Source: Kordiimonadales bacterium | GTDB lineage: Bacteria; Pseudomonadota; Alphaproteobacteria; Sphingomonadales; Kordiimonadaceae | Length of the DNA: 64,000 bases | Assembly (NCBI GenBank): GCA_015485385.1 | Contig: WFTS01000149.1 | Coordinates: 1 to 64,000 of the forward strand | Reading direction: 5' to 3' | In this document: positions 1-9,333 of the stretch, piece by piece | How positions within the stretch are numbered: position 1 is the first letter of the stretch | How the letters are laid out: each line of letters opens with the position of its first letter | Notes under the pieces: model-generated | What the model saw: the letters and a program-made list of their open reading frames with translations, nothing else | What the model was told of the DNA's origin: nothing | The model's database searches: none | Made by a program: the position numbers and the translations under genes

Positions 1-666
1 GCCCCAGGGTGGGCTAAATTTTTTCTTGGATTTACGTGCTTTTCCACCCTGTTTCTGGGGGTGATCAACCTCTACCCCCAACGGTTGCTGGGCATGTATA
101 CCGACGGCGCACGCATGCTGACCATATTTCGTGGCGGTAGAAAATTTGAAGAAATGTATGCGCAATTTGTACTCACCGGTTATTTATACGCTGACACCAA
201 ACCTACCGATTGGCCGCAAGCGCTGATAGAAACCCTAAGGGGCAGCGCGCAATTCAGCCCCGAATGGCGAGCGGGACAATATTACGATTATATGAAAGCA
301 AAATACCGGCAGGACTGGACGCTGGCTGAATGTCACCTTAATGCCGCTAGCCAAGACATCGACGACTTGCCGCAGATTATGAAAAACAGCTATATCTCTG
401 AACGGGCCTGTTTCCGCGCCGTGACGAATCACGAATTTGCGGCCGCCGCAGAAACCCTGAAGAGAACGGGCAAGGGCATGATGACTCAGCCGTATACTGC
501 GGCCATCTATAAAGCAATTATTAAGATTGCCAACGGCGAGCTACCGGCAGCAGAGGCCCACTTGCAAGACGCACAAACTGCAACCGAGAAAGCCATGTTT
601 AAGGGTATGGTCTCGCTGGCTTTGCAGGATATTGATATTTTACGCGCATATATGACAGCAAAATAA
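1..666 (+). CDS. C-terminal part of a membrane protein, cut by window edge
   Basis: The reading frame is open from base 1 without a stop, so the GTG start at 61 in the ORF track is probably internal and the gene begins upstream of the window. The visible 5' part encodes a hydrophobic stretch (about residues 5-23, rich in F, L and G) that looks like a transmembrane helix. It is followed by about 190 mostly helical, soluble residues with alanine-rich A/E/L patterns resembling TPR-like repeats. I do not recognise the family. It converges on queG, with 33 bp between the two stops. The product is probably a membrane-anchored protein with a soluble C-terminal domain; no catalytic motif is visible. 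Confidence 0.6.
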   Translation, partial: APGWAKFFLGFTCFSTLFLGVINLYPQRLLGMYTDGARMLTIFRGGRKFEEMYAQFVLTGYLYADTKPTDWPQALIETLRGSAQFSPEWRAGQYYDYMKAKYRQDWTLAECHLNAASQDIDDLPQIMKNSYISERACFRAVTNHEFAAAAETLKRTGKGMMTQPYTAAIYKAIIKIANGELPAAEAHLQDAQTATEKAMFKGMVSLALQDIDILRAYMTAK

Positions 667-699
667 GCGACTTAACATAGAATTTTATCCTTATGCTTC

Positions 700-1737
700 T
701 CATTTAAGTTGCGCTTTGGCCCAACCGGCGGCGTCGCGCACAATGTCGCTGTCGTCGGCAAGCAAGCCTTCAATTGCAGGCAGGTGGCTTTTGTCGCCCG
801 AGTTGCCAATGGCGATCAATACGTTGCGAACAAAGCGGTCGCGGCCAATGCGCTTTATTGGACTGCCGGAGAAAACCTGCCGGAAATTGGCATCATCCAA
901 CCCCACCAGATCAGCAAGCATCGGCGCCCCCAGTTCGACACGCGCATGAAAGACCGCTTCGCTTGAGGCTTGGGCAAATTTATTCCAAGGGCAGGCGGCG
1001 AGGCAATCATCACAGCCATAAATCCGGTTACCCATAGCTTTGCGGAACTCCAAGGGGATCGGGCCTTTATGTTCAATTGTCAAATAGCTAATACAGCGCC
1101 CGGCATCAATCTGGTATGGGGCCGGGAAAGCATCGGTGGGGCAGGCATTAAGGCAGGCGGTGCAACTGCCGCATTGATCCCTGTGAGAAGTATTAGCGGG
1201 CAGGTCCATATCGGTATAAATTGCCCCCAAAAATAGCCAGCTCCCATACTGGGTTGAGACCATATTGGTGTGTTTTCCCTGCCAGCCCAATCCTGCCGAT
1301 GATGCCAATGGCTTTTCTGGAACCGGCGCGGTATCAACAAATACTTTTAGGTCGCAATTAAATTCACTGACCATCCAGCGGGCCAAAGCTTTCAGCCGCT
1401 TTTTAATAAGATCGTGATAATCTTTGCCGCGCGCATAAACCGAAATATTGGCGGTATTTTTATGGTCCAGCAGAAGACGCGGATCATTTTTTGGGCCGTA
1501 ATTTACGCCAAGCATAATCACCGAACGCGCATTTTCCCACAGTTGCTGTGGGTGTTCGCGCTGGTGCATGCGGTCAGCCAGCCAGTCAAGGGAGGCATGA
1601 CGGCCAAGTTTGATAAAATTACGAAAGCCTTCGATGACCTGTTCGCTGGTGACGGCGTCTGTTATGCCAAACTGGTCGAACCCAAGACTTAGTGCCTTGG
1701 CCTCAAGCTGAGCGCGGATGTCCCCGTCCGCAGCCAT
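700..1737 (-). CDS. queG: Epoxyqueuosine reductase QueG
   Basis: QueG is the cobalamin- and iron-sulfur-dependent enzyme that reduces epoxyqueuosine to queuosine in tRNA, the last step of Q biosynthesis; it is cytoplasmic. The 345-residue length is normal for the family. Two ferredoxin-type cysteine clusters are visible: CGSCTACLNACP at about 189-200 and CDDCLAACP at about 242-250. The family motif VDTAPVPEK at about 134 carries the conserved Asp. The C-terminus (LADDSDIVRDAA) is a HEAT-like helical repeat, as usual in longer QueG proteins. The ATG lies 2 nt after the stop of the upstream GST gene, with little Shine-Dalgarno of its own, so the two are probably co-transcribed and coupled. Confidence 0.95.
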   Translation of the reverse strand: MAADGDIRAQLEAKALSLGFDQFGITDAVTSEQVIEGFRNFIKLGRHASLDWLADRMHQREHPQQLWENARSVIMLGVNYGPKNDPRLLLDHKNTANISVYARGKDYHDLIKKRLKALARWMVSEFNCDLKVFVDTAPVPEKPLASSAGLGWQGKHTNMVSTQYGSWLFLGAIYTDMDLPANTSHRDQCGSCTACLNACPTDAFPAPYQIDAGRCISYLTIEHKGPIPLEFRKAMGNRIYGCDDCLAACPWNKFAQASSEAVFHARVELGAPMLADLVGLDDANFRQVFSGSPIKRIGRDRFVRNVLIAIGNSGDKSHLPAIEGLLADDSDIVRDAAGWAKAQLK

Positions 1738-1739
1738 GC

Positions 1740-2408
1740 TTAAAAATCCAGTTCAGAATAATGTTTGGAGGGCGCAAGGCCATTGATTTTATCGCTAAGC
1801 AACGCGCGAACCGACCGGCGTGATTTTACACGCATATACCAGTCTTTTACCTGCGGCCAATCCTGCCAATGGACGTTACCAAAATAATCAGCCACAGAAA
1901 TATGGGCCGCCGCCGCAGCGTCTGCCATGGTGAATTGTGGCCCCGCCAAATAGTGGCGCTGTTCGGCAAGGTGGGTGATATAATTCAAGTGTGTTTTCAT
2001 ATTATGGGCGGCGCACCGTATGGCTTCGCTATCGGGTTCGCCCATACCAAAAAAACGCTTGTATAGTTTTTCTGTCACCAAATGGCGCGTGACTTCGCTG
2101 CCTAATTTGGTGTGAAACCAGCCAACCAAGCGGCGAATTTCACAGCGTTCTTCCGCACCACCGATCAAGAGTGCAGGCTGAGGCATTATTTCTTCCAGAT
2201 ATTCTGCTATTGCCATCACGCCGGAATAAGCCTTGCCGTCATCCATCACCAAAACGGGCACTTCACCCGCCGGATTGAGAGTTAAAAAGGCCGTGCGGCG
2301 ATCCCATTCATTTTCGATGCGCAGAGTGAAATCTATACGCTTCTCCACAAGAAGCACACGCACAAAGCGGGCGGCTGGGCTAAGCCAGTGGTGGTATAAT
2401 ATTGGCAT
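1740..2408 (-). CDS. Glutathione S-transferase family protein
   Basis: This is a 222-residue protein with an N-terminal thioredoxin-like GST domain (ILYHHWLSPAARFVRVLLVEK, then NPAGEVPVLVMDDG with the cis-Pro of the glutathione site). A C-terminal all-helical domain follows (AGPQFTMADAAAAAHI, the usual GST N-capping region). Substrate cannot be read from the sequence. It sits directly upstream of queG in an operon-like pair, an arrangement also found in other alphaproteobacteria; no functional link is obvious. The ATG at 2408 is preceded by only a weak ribosome site. The 120 bp upstream, up to the acnA terminator, should hold the promoter. Confidence 0.85.
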   Translation of the reverse strand: MPILYHHWLSPAARFVRVLLVEKRIDFTLRIENEWDRRTAFLTLNPAGEVPVLVMDDGKAYSGVMAIAEYLEEIMPQPALLIGGAEERCEIRRLVGWFHTKLGSEVTRHLVTEKLYKRFFGMGEPDSEAIRCAAHNMKTHLNYITHLAEQRHYLAGPQFTMADAAAAAHISVADYFGNVHWQDWPQVKDWYMRVKSRRSVRALLSDKINGLAPSKHYSELDF

Positions 2409-2531
2409 AATGGTTTCTTGTTACCTCAAGTGACGTCGTGCGCCTAATACCAATTGAATGTGGTTGAAAATTATGCCGATTTTGAGACAAAAACAAAGGT
2501 CTGTGCCTTGGTATTTTCGCCTGCTTTATAC

Positions 2532-2560
2532 AAAAGGGCGACCAGTTGGCCGCCCTTTTT
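2532..2560 (-). terminator. Rho-independent terminator of acnA
   Basis: The arms AAAAGGGCG and CGCCCTTTT enclose a 10-nt loop and give U-rich ends on both strands. It lies 23 bp after the acnA stop and probably ends that transcript. Confidence 0.85.
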
Positions 2561-2582
2561 GCTTCTAATTTAAGGTGCTTTT

Positions 2583-5264
2583 TTAAGCAGCAAGGCGGCG
2601 CAGCACATAATGCAGAATGCCGCCAGATTTATAATATTCGACTTCGTTTTCGGTGTCGATGCGGCAGAGGACCACAATTTCTTTAGTGGTGCCGTCGGCG
2701 TAGGTTACTTTGACATTCACATCCTGGCGCGCTGTGATGGTGCCGGCAATGCCTGTGATATCAAATGTTTCAGTGCCGACAAGGCCAAGGCTCTCGCGGC
2801 TGTCGCCTTCTTTGAACTGTAGCGGCAGGACGCCCATGCCCACCAAATTTGAACGGTGGATGCGCTCAAAGCTTTCAACCAGTACGGCCTTGACGCCAAG
2901 CAAATTGGTGCCTTTTGCAGCCCAGTCGCGTGACGAGCCCGTGCCGTATTCCTTGCCGCCCACAACCACCAAAGGTGTGCCAGCATCTTGGTATTTCATC
3001 GAGGCGTCATAGATGCTCATTACATCACCAGAGGGCTGGTGTGTTGTCCAGCCGCCTTCGGTGCCCGGCGCCATCAGATTGCGTAGCCGCACATTGGCGA
3101 AGGTGCCGCGCATCATCACCTGATGGTTGCCGCGCCGTGAGCCGTACGAGTTAAAATCTTTTTGTTCCACACCTTTTGACCGTAGATATTCCCCCGCAGG
3201 GCTATCCAGTTTGATTGCACCAGCCGGGCTGATATGATCGGTGGTGATACTGTCCCCCAGCAAAGCCAAGGGCCGAGCGCCAATAATATCGGCGGTATCT
3301 TCAACGGCATCGCCCATATGTTCAAAGTATGGTGGGTGCTGGATATAGGTGCTATCGTCGCTCCAAGCATAGGTTTTACCCTCAACAAGTGGCACAGCCT
3401 GCCATTCGGGTGTTCCCGTGAAAACGTCAGCATAGCGTTTGATAAACATTTCACGAGACAAGCTGTTATGAATTGCTTCATGAATTTCGGCATTGGTGGG
3501 CCAAAGGTCCCGCAGGAATACATCATTGCCATCACTGTCTTGGCCAAGTGGCTCTGTCGTGATGTCTATCTTTAAGGAACCAGCAAGCGCATAAGCAACC
3601 ACAAGCGGCGGTGAGGCAAGGTACGAGGCTTTGAGGTCTTGGCTCACGCGGCCTTCAAAGTTGCGGTTGCCCGACAAGACACTGGCGCACACCATCTGGT
3701 TTTCATTGATGGTTTTTGAAATTGGTGCAGCCAAGGGGCCAGAGTTGCCAATACAGGTGGTACAGCCGTAGCCAACAAGGTTAAAGCCAAGAGCATCTAG
3801 ATGCTCGGTCAGGCCCGCGCGGTCAAGATAGTCTGTGACAACCTGAGACCCCGGCGCCAGAGACGTTTTGACCCAAGGTTGAGTTTTCAAGCCGCGTTCG
3901 TTGGCCTTTTTGGCAACCAAACCGGCGGCGATTAAAACACTTGGGTTTGAAGTGTTGGTACAGCTTGTGATCGCCGCGATGCAAACATCACCGTGGTTGA
4001 GCGCATAATCAGCCCCTTCAACCGTATAATCTGTTAGATCATTTTCTTTGCCCGCTTTTGTCAGCACTTGATTGATAAAGGCATCTTTTGCGCTGTCTAG
4101 GTCTACCCGGTCTTGCGGGCGGCTTGGGCCTGCAAGCGCGGCTTTTACAGTTGAAATATCCAGAGACAGTGTTGTTGTATAAATGGGGTCGGGTGTTTCT
4201 GCCCCGCGCCACATGCCTTGCTCTTTGGCGTAGGCTTCCACGAGGGCAACGGTATCTTCGTCGCGGCCTGTGAACGTCAGGAAATCGAGCGTTTGTTGGG
4301 ACACGGGGAAAAAGCCGCATGTCGCGCCGTATTCAGGTGCCATGTTGGCGACGGTTGCTTGGTCAGCAAGGGTTAATTGGTCAAGACCGTCCCCGTAAAA
4401 TTCAACAAATTTTCCAACCACACCCAACTCGCGCAGCATTTCAACAACCCTGAGCACGAGGTCTGTTGCTGTGATGCCTTCCGCTAATTTGCCGGTTAAT
4501 TTAAACCCAACCACTTCGGGGATTAGCATGGAAACTGGCTGGCCAAGCATGGCCGCTTCGGCTTCGATACCGCCCACACCCCAACCAAGAACAGCAAGGC
4601 CGTTAATCATGGTGGTGTGGCTGTCTGTGCCAACACATGTATCCGGCAGAGCAATTGTGCGCCCGTCTACCTCGTTGGTCCATACTGTATCGGCGATATA
4701 TTCCAGATTCACTTGGTGGCAAATGCCGGTGCCGGGCGGGACAGCATTGAAATTATCAAAACTGGATTGTCCCCATTTTAGAAACTGATACCGTTCGGCG
4801 TTGCGCTGCATCTCAAGGTCAACATTTTGCTGGAAGGCAAGCTTGGTTCCAAATTTGTCTACCATTACAGAATGGTCGATCACCAAATCACACTGGGCCA
4901 AAGGATTGATCAATTCAGGATCCCCCCCCATTGTTTTCATTGCGTCGCGCATGGCGGCCAAATCAACAACAGCAGGCACGCCGGTGAAGTCCTGCATTAA
5001 AACCCGCGCGGGGCGGTAGGCAATCTCATGAGATATTTTTTGCTCTTTTTGCCAATCAGCCAGCGCCTGAATGTCTGCAGTTTTAACACTTACGCCATCT
5101 TCATAGCGCAAGAGATTTTCTAAAAGAACTTTCAATGTATAAGGCAGGCGGGATACATCCCCGATCTGGTCTTGGGCGGCCTTGAGGCTGAAATAATCAT
5201 ATTCTTTATCACCGACATTCAGTGTGCGGCGGGTTTTCAGCGTATCGTGTCCAACAGTTGCCAT
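2583..5264 (-). CDS. acnA: Aconitate hydratase A
   Basis: Aconitase of the TCA cycle interconverts citrate and isocitrate through a [4Fe-4S] cluster in the cytoplasm. The three cluster cysteines are visible in [12 protein letters not shown] and [12 protein letters not shown], and the C-terminal swivel domain has [10 protein letters not shown]. The protein is 893 aa, normal for AcnA/IRP-type aconitases. The ORF track starts 21 codons earlier. I place the start at the internal ATG ([13 protein letters not shown]) because AGGAGG lies 10 nt before it and the upstream residues are unlike the family. It is monocistronic and ends at a strong terminator. Confidence 0.97.
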   Translation of the reverse strand: MATVGHDTLKTRRTLNVGDKEYDYFSLKAAQDQIGDVSRLPYTLKVLLENLLRYEDGVSVKTADIQALADWQKEQKISHEIAYRPARVLMQDFTGVPAVVDLAAMRDAMKTMGGDPELINPLAQCDLVIDHSVMVDKFGTKLAFQQNVDLEMQRNAERYQFLKWGQSSFDNFNAVPPGTGICHQVNLEYIADTVWTNEVDGRTIALPDTCVGTDSHTTMINGLAVLGWGVGGIEAEAAMLGQPVSMLIPEVVGFKLTGKLAEGITATDLVLRVVEMLRELGVVGKFVEFYGDGLDQLTLADQATVANMAPEYGATCGFFPVSQQTLDFLTFTGRDEDTVALVEAYAKEQGMWRGAETPDPIYTTTLSLDISTVKAALAGPSRPQDRVDLDSAKDAFINQVLTKAGKENDLTDYTVEGADYALNHGDVCIAAITSCTNTSNPSVLIAAGLVAKKANERGLKTQPWVKTSLAPGSQVVTDYLDRAGLTEHLDALGFNLVGYGCTTCIGNSGPLAAPISKTINENQMVCASVLSGNRNFEGRVSQDLKASYLASPPLVVAYALAGSLKIDITTEPLGQDSDGNDVFLRDLWPTNAEIHEAIHNSLSREMFIKRYADVFTGTPEWQAVPLVEGKTYAWSDDSTYIQHPPYFEHMGDAVEDTADIIGARPLALLGDSITTDHISPAGAIKLDSPAGEYLRSKGVEQKDFNSYGSRRGNHQVMMRGTFANVRLRNLMAPGTEGGWTTHQPSGDVMSIYDASMKYQDAGTPLVVVGGKEYGTGSSRDWAAKGTNLLGVKAVLVESFERIHRSNLVGMGVLPLQFKEGDSRESLGLVGTETFDITGIAGTITARQDVNVKVTYADGTTKEIVVLCRIDTENEVEYYKSGGILHYVLRRLAA

Positions 5265-5470
5265 GAGAGGGGAGCCTCCTGATAAAGGGTTGAAGAAACC
5301 ACAGTGACCAAGTTGCTGGGGGAGCAAGCAAGCCTGCGGTTAACCTATTGAATTTCTTACGGGCGTTATGACGCAAAGACGCCAAAATTGCAACAATCTA
5401 ACCCTAATTAATTCATGATTACGCCTTATTTCTCCCTGATGATCACTGTGTCAGAATAAGGAAAAGACCG

Positions 5471-5575
5471 ATGGCAGATTTTACAAGTGTGGATTTACTG
5501 GTTGCTATTATGCTGTGTGTTATCGCAGCCGCAGGCATTGCCCATAGCCTCAACCAAGCGGGCCGCCACTTTTAA
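5471..5575 (+). CDS. Small 34-aa single-span membrane peptide (putative)
   Basis: An ATG preceded by AAGGA at 8 nt opens a 34-codon frame, too short for the ORF track. The peptide reads MADFTSVDLLVAIMLCVIA followed by AAGIAHSLNQAGRHF: a short acidic N-terminus, one clear hydrophobic span of about 17 residues, and a basic C-terminus. It is divergent from acnA and followed within 45 bp by a terminator, so it looks like a short self-contained transcript. I do not recognise a family. Its composition is that of a small inner-membrane subunit or regulator. Without homologues a chance ORF cannot be excluded. Confidence 0.5.
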   Translation: MADFTSVDLLVAIMLCVIAAAGIAHSLNQAGRHF

Positions 5576-5616
5576 ATCAGGGGCAGGCATCCATTAAGTA
5601 TGAGATAAGCGTCCAT

Positions 5617-5647
5617 ATAAAAGGCCCCTTTTACAGAGGCCTTTTAT
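5617..5647. terminator. Bidirectional terminator
   Basis: AAAAGGCC and GGCCTTTT arms with an 11-nt loop give U-tracts in both directions. It can end the small plus-strand ORF and the convergent S9 peptidase gene. Confidence 0.8.
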
Positions 5648-5663
5648 GAGTGTTTTTCTTGAT

Positions 5664-7727
5664 TTACTGTGTGGCGGTTTCACTTTTTGGCGTGTGCTCG
5701 TCGAACCATTTGCGAATATAAAGTTGGGTTCGCATGAAGTTGGACGGGATGCTGCCTGTGCCGTGAAATTCCCCGCGCATTGGGATCAGCATTGTCGGCA
5801 CACCGAGCAGTTTCAGGGCGCCGTAATATTCTTCCGCCTGACTTAACGGTGTGCGCAGGTCTTTGTCACCGGTCATCAGCAGAACCGGTGTTTTCACATT
5901 ACCCACATGCATGATAGGCGAATGTTCCAGCCATTTTGTCGGGTCATCCCAAAAGCGTGGGCGGAAGAAATTAGAGGCCCAGCCCGCAACGTCGGTGGTG
6001 TTCGCCATTGAGATCCAATTTGTAACAGGGCAGCGAGCAACGGCCGCCTTGAAACGGTCTGTTTGCCCGACAATCCATGTGGTGAGCACGCCGCCACCCG
6101 AGCAGCCTTCAACATACATACGGGCCTCGTCCACAAAGCCTTTGCCGACAGCAGTATCCACACCTGCCATCAGGTCGGCATAGTCGCGTTTACCAGGGTA
6201 CATGTCTTGGATTGCGTTCGCAAAGGCCATGCCGTAGCCCGTTGACCCGCGCGGGTTGGTATAAAGCACCACATATCCATTTGCTGCTTGTTCAAGCCTT
6301 GCGAAGCTAAAACCTGCATTATACATAGCGTGCGGTCCACCGTGGATGGAAAGATACAAAGGATATTTTTTGCTGGCGTCAAAGGATGGCGGCTTTAAAA
6401 TCCAGCCCTGCACACGTGTATCTTCCGTGGAGGTGTACCAAATTTCTTCTACACTGCCGAAATCTTTTCGAGCAAATATATCTGCATTCACATCGGTTAA
6501 TTCAGCCAGCTTGCTGCCGTCTTTGATGTTAAAGCGCACAATATCACGCGGGTTTGTAAAGCTTTCCAGCGTGCCAACGGCGATGCCGTTGTTGCTGATA
6601 TTTGAATAGCGTAGCACCTGCATACCTTGGGTGATGGCTTTCACCTTCGCCTTCATCGAAGCATGGTAGGTATTGACGGACCCTTCTTTCGAGAGTGTAA
6701 AATATACACCGCGCCCGCCTTTGGCCCACGTTAGCGCGCTAGGGCTATCAGCTAGGTTGTTCGCGATTATATGTTTGTTGCTGCCGTCGGCATTCATGGT
6801 CCAGATATCGGCGAAAGGCGCTGTGCGGTCCCATGCTGACACGCCTGAATAGGTTATTTTTTTGCCGTCCGGAGAAAAAACTGGCCCAGTCCAAAAACCT
6901 TTGCCGTCTGTGAGCGCTTCAATGGCCCCGCTTGTGACATCCACTGTGTAGATATGGGCTGTGAAAAAATTCATTTCCCAGTCAGCATTTTTGTTGCCGT
7001 CGAAGGCTATTTTCTTCCCGTCTGGCGACCAACTTAGGCTGGCAGGCGTTGCAATGGCCCCGATTCGGCGCGCCCCCACATTCCAGTTTCCTTTGGTAAG
7101 CTGGCGTGGTGTACCGCCTTCGGCTGGCACAATGAACAAATGGTCGCGCTGGTCATTATATGACCCAACCCGGTCCTGCCTATAATGATAGGTGTCGATA
7201 ATCTCGGGGTTTGAAGTCCATTTGGCGCCTCTGGGGCGTGCGGGTAATTTTACCGTCCATTTGGTTGGGTGCGGGATGCGGGCAACAAAAGCAATTTGGC
7301 TGCTATCAGGTGACCAAATCATGCCGCGTGACCGTAAAGTTCCGCGTGTTATTTGGGTAGTTGCGCCCTCGGCATCCATCCAGCGCACAAAAATCTGTGG
7401 TTTTTTATTCTCGTCCAGCTGCACATAGGCGATGCGGCTTCCGTCTGGCGACCAACGTGCCCCAAAACCCTTCACCAATTGGCGATTTTTACTGCCGTCT
7501 GCATTCATGATCCACAGAGTATTGGCCCGGCGGTCTTTCATTTTATCGACCCAGCCTCGGGTATAGATAATTTGTTTGCCGTCGGGTGAAATTTGCGGCC
7601 CGGCGACGGTTTCAAAATCTAAAAATTCCGATAATTTCAGTGTGTTTATGGTGCTATCAGCGTGTGCTGATACTGGTGCCCAAGCCAGCAAACACACAGC
7701 GGCAAATAAACGTAAAGCGTATCCCAT
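5664..7727 (-). CDS. Secreted S9 family prolyl oligopeptidase-like peptidase
   Basis: This is a serine peptidase of the prolyl oligopeptidase / acylaminoacyl-peptidase type, probably periplasmic. The start is set at the internal ATG (MGYALRLFAAVCLLAWA), which begins a clean signal peptide ending near SAHA and has a GGGGGA ribosome site; the ORF track starts 9 codons earlier. The N-terminal half is a TolB/DPP-IV-like beta-propeller with repeated WSPDG / FSPDGKKI blades. The C-terminal alpha/beta hydrolase has the nucleophile GCSGGG (about residue 543), Asp in TGDKDLRTP (about 622) and His in GEFHGTGS (about 655). Length is about 687 aa, normal for the family. It appears to be transcribed alone. 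Confidence 0.9.
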   Translation of the reverse strand: MGYALRLFAAVCLLAWAPVSAHADSTINTLKLSEFLDFETVAGPQISPDGKQIIYTRGWVDKMKDRRANTLWIMNADGSKNRQLVKGFGARWSPDGSRIAYVQLDENKKPQIFVRWMDAEGATTQITRGTLRSRGMIWSPDSSQIAFVARIPHPTKWTVKLPARPRGAKWTSNPEIIDTYHYRQDRVGSYNDQRDHLFIVPAEGGTPRQLTKGNWNVGARRIGAIATPASLSWSPDGKKIAFDGNKNADWEMNFFTAHIYTVDVTSGAIEALTDGKGFWTGPVFSPDGKKITYSGVSAWDRTAPFADIWTMNADGSNKHIIANNLADSPSALTWAKGGRGVYFTLSKEGSVNTYHASMKAKVKAITQGMQVLRYSNISNNGIAVGTLESFTNPRDIVRFNIKDGSKLAELTDVNADIFARKDFGSVEEIWYTSTEDTRVQGWILKPPSFDASKKYPLYLSIHGGPHAMYNAGFSFARLEQAANGYVVLYTNPRGSTGYGMAFANAIQDMYPGKRDYADLMAGVDTAVGKGFVDEARMYVEGCSGGGVLTTWIVGQTDRFKAAVARCPVTNWISMANTTDVAGWASNFFRPRFWDDPTKWLEHSPIMHVGNVKTPVLLMTGDKDLRTPLSQAEEYYGALKLLGVPTMLIPMRGEFHGTGSIPSNFMRTQLYIRKWFDEHTPKSETATQ

Positions 7728-7896
7728 GATGTCCCCCTGTTTGCATATTTTCATCCTGCGATGGTTGGCAGGAAGTATGAATATTTTATACCTTGGCCGC
7801 CCTTTTGGGTTTTGTCACGCAAAACCAAAGCGCACGCGATTTTGTGATAGGGACCCGGTTTTACATATTTGGGTTTGGGGGGGCTTTAAGTTGGGC

Positions 7897-8163
7897 TTAA
7901 TCAGGTAGGCTTGCTTTGATTGCGAGCGCATGAATTTTGCTCGCTAATTCTTCTTTTAAGGCAGTCATTACCAGCCGTTGTTGTGCAACCCGAGATTTTC
8001 CGCGAAAAGCTTCGGCTTTGATTACCACAGTGAAATGGCTTTCCCCTGACCCATCATGGCCAGCGTGCCCCCGGTGATTTTCACTATCGTTTATCACCTC
8101 AAGAAAAGTCGGCATTAGTGCTGTAGTGAGTTTATGTTTGATCGTCTTAGTGACTTCGCTCAT
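7897..8163 (-). CDS. BolA family protein
   Basis: This 88-residue protein has the BolA fold, including HRGHAGHDGSGESHFTVVIKAEAF, the loop that with monothiol glutaredoxin binds a shared [2Fe-2S] cluster, and the helix-turn-helix-like C-terminal half (RVAQQRLVMTALKEEL). BolA-Grx pairs act in iron-sulfur trafficking and iron sensing. It is divergent from cobS. In many alphaproteobacteria bolA, a J-domain gene and cobST lie together; here no J-domain gene is between them. Confidence 0.9.
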   Translation of the reverse strand: MSEVTKTIKHKLTTALMPTFLEVINDSENHRGHAGHDGSGESHFTVVIKAEAFRGKSRVAQQRLVMTALKEELASKIHALAIKASLPD

Positions 8164-8310
8164 GATCGCCTTACTTTCAATAATATAGAAACATACGCTT
8201 GCAGCAGTTGCTGCTTCTGGTAAACGACTTAATTCCTTATTATATAGAGGATCAAGTCAGTAGGGTGCGTATTTTTTTAAAGTGCACCCCAAAAGTTAAG
8301 AGGTTGTCCC
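8164..8310. promoter_or_regulatory. Divergent bolA / cobS promoter region
   Basis: This 147-bp AT-rich spacer separates divergent genes. It contains a small dyad GCAGCA-GT-TGCTGC near 8200 and an AT-rich stretch TTATTATATAG near 8240 that could be a -10 region toward cobS. The cobS ribosome site is AGAGG, 7 nt before ATG. Confidence 0.4.
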
Positions 8311-9306
8311 ATGACCGCACAAGCGGCTGATACATTACCCAGTTTGAACCTGCCGGAAGAAACCGTTTCTGTGCGGGATACCTTTGGCATTGACGTGGAC
8401 ATGCAAGTGCCTGCTTTCAGTGAGCGCACCGAGCATGTGCCAGAATTTGACAGCGCTTATGTGTTTGACCACGATACCACGCTCGCAATTTTGGCAGGAT
8501 TTAGCCATAACCGCAGGGTGATGATCCAAGGGTATCACGGCACAGGAAAGTCTACCCATATCGAACAAGTGGCAGCGCGGCTCAATTGGCCCACGGTCCG
8601 GATCAATCTGGATAGCCATATCAGTCGGATCGATTTAGTTGGCAAAGACGCCATTGTCGTTCGGGACGGCAAGCAGATTACCGAATTTCAAGAGGGCATG
8701 TTGCCGTGGGCGCTTCAAAGCCCCACCGCGCTGGTATTTGATGAATATGACGCTGGCCGTCCAGACGTAATGTTCGTGATCCAGCGTATACTGGAAGTAG
8801 AAGGTAAGTTGACACTGTTAGACCAAAACCGTGTGATTAGGCCGCACCCTGCATTCCGCATTTTTGCAACAGCCAATACGGTCGGCCTTGGCGATACCAC
8901 CGGTTTGTATCACGGAACGCAGCAGATCAACCAAGGCCAGATGGATCGCTGGAATATTGTCGCAACATTGAATTATCTGCCGCACGCGACCGAGACAAAA
9001 ATCATGTTGGCCAAAGAACCCGCCTATAATACCGAGGAAGGCCGTAAGGTGATTGAAAACATGGTGCGCGTTGCAGATTTATCGCGCACGGGCTTTATGG
9101 CGGGTGACATATCCACCGTGATGAGCCCAAGGACTGTGCTGACATGGGCACAAAATGCCGCGATTTTTGGGGATGTCGGCTTTGGTTTTCAAGTTAGCTT
9201 TCTCAATAAATGTGATGAAGCAGAACGGGCAATTGTTGCGGAATATTACCAGCGCTCTTTTGGTGTAGACCTGAAAGAAAGTGGTTCAAACCTACTTGTT
9301 GGCTGA
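8311..9306 (+). CDS. cobS: Aerobic cobaltochelatase subunit CobS
   Basis: CobS is the AAA+ ATPase subunit of the aerobic cobaltochelatase CobNST, which inserts cobalt into hydrogenobyrinate a,c-diamide. Walker A is GYHGTGKST (about 74-82) and Walker B is ALVFDEYD (about 141-147). The 331-aa length matches characterised CobS proteins. It is followed 27 bp later by cobT, its obligate partner. No cobN or other corrin genes are in this window, which is common because cobST is often unlinked. The closely related MoxR-type AAA+ proteins are excluded by the adjacent cobT. Confidence 0.95.
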   Translation: MTAQAADTLPSLNLPEETVSVRDTFGIDVDMQVPAFSERTEHVPEFDSAYVFDHDTTLAILAGFSHNRRVMIQGYHGTGKSTHIEQVAARLNWPTVRINLDSHISRIDLVGKDAIVVRDGKQITEFQEGMLPWALQSPTALVFDEYDAGRPDVMFVIQRILEVEGKLTLLDQNRVIRPHPAFRIFATANTVGLGDTTGLYHGTQQINQGQMDRWNIVATLNYLPHATETKIMLAKEPAYNTEEGRKVIENMVRVADLSRTGFMAGDISTVMSPRTVLTWAQNAAIFGDVGFGFQVSFLNKCDEAERAIVAEYYQRSFGVDLKESGSNLLVG

Positions 9307-9333
9307 TGAAACCTCCACAAAGGACCGTGCGCT

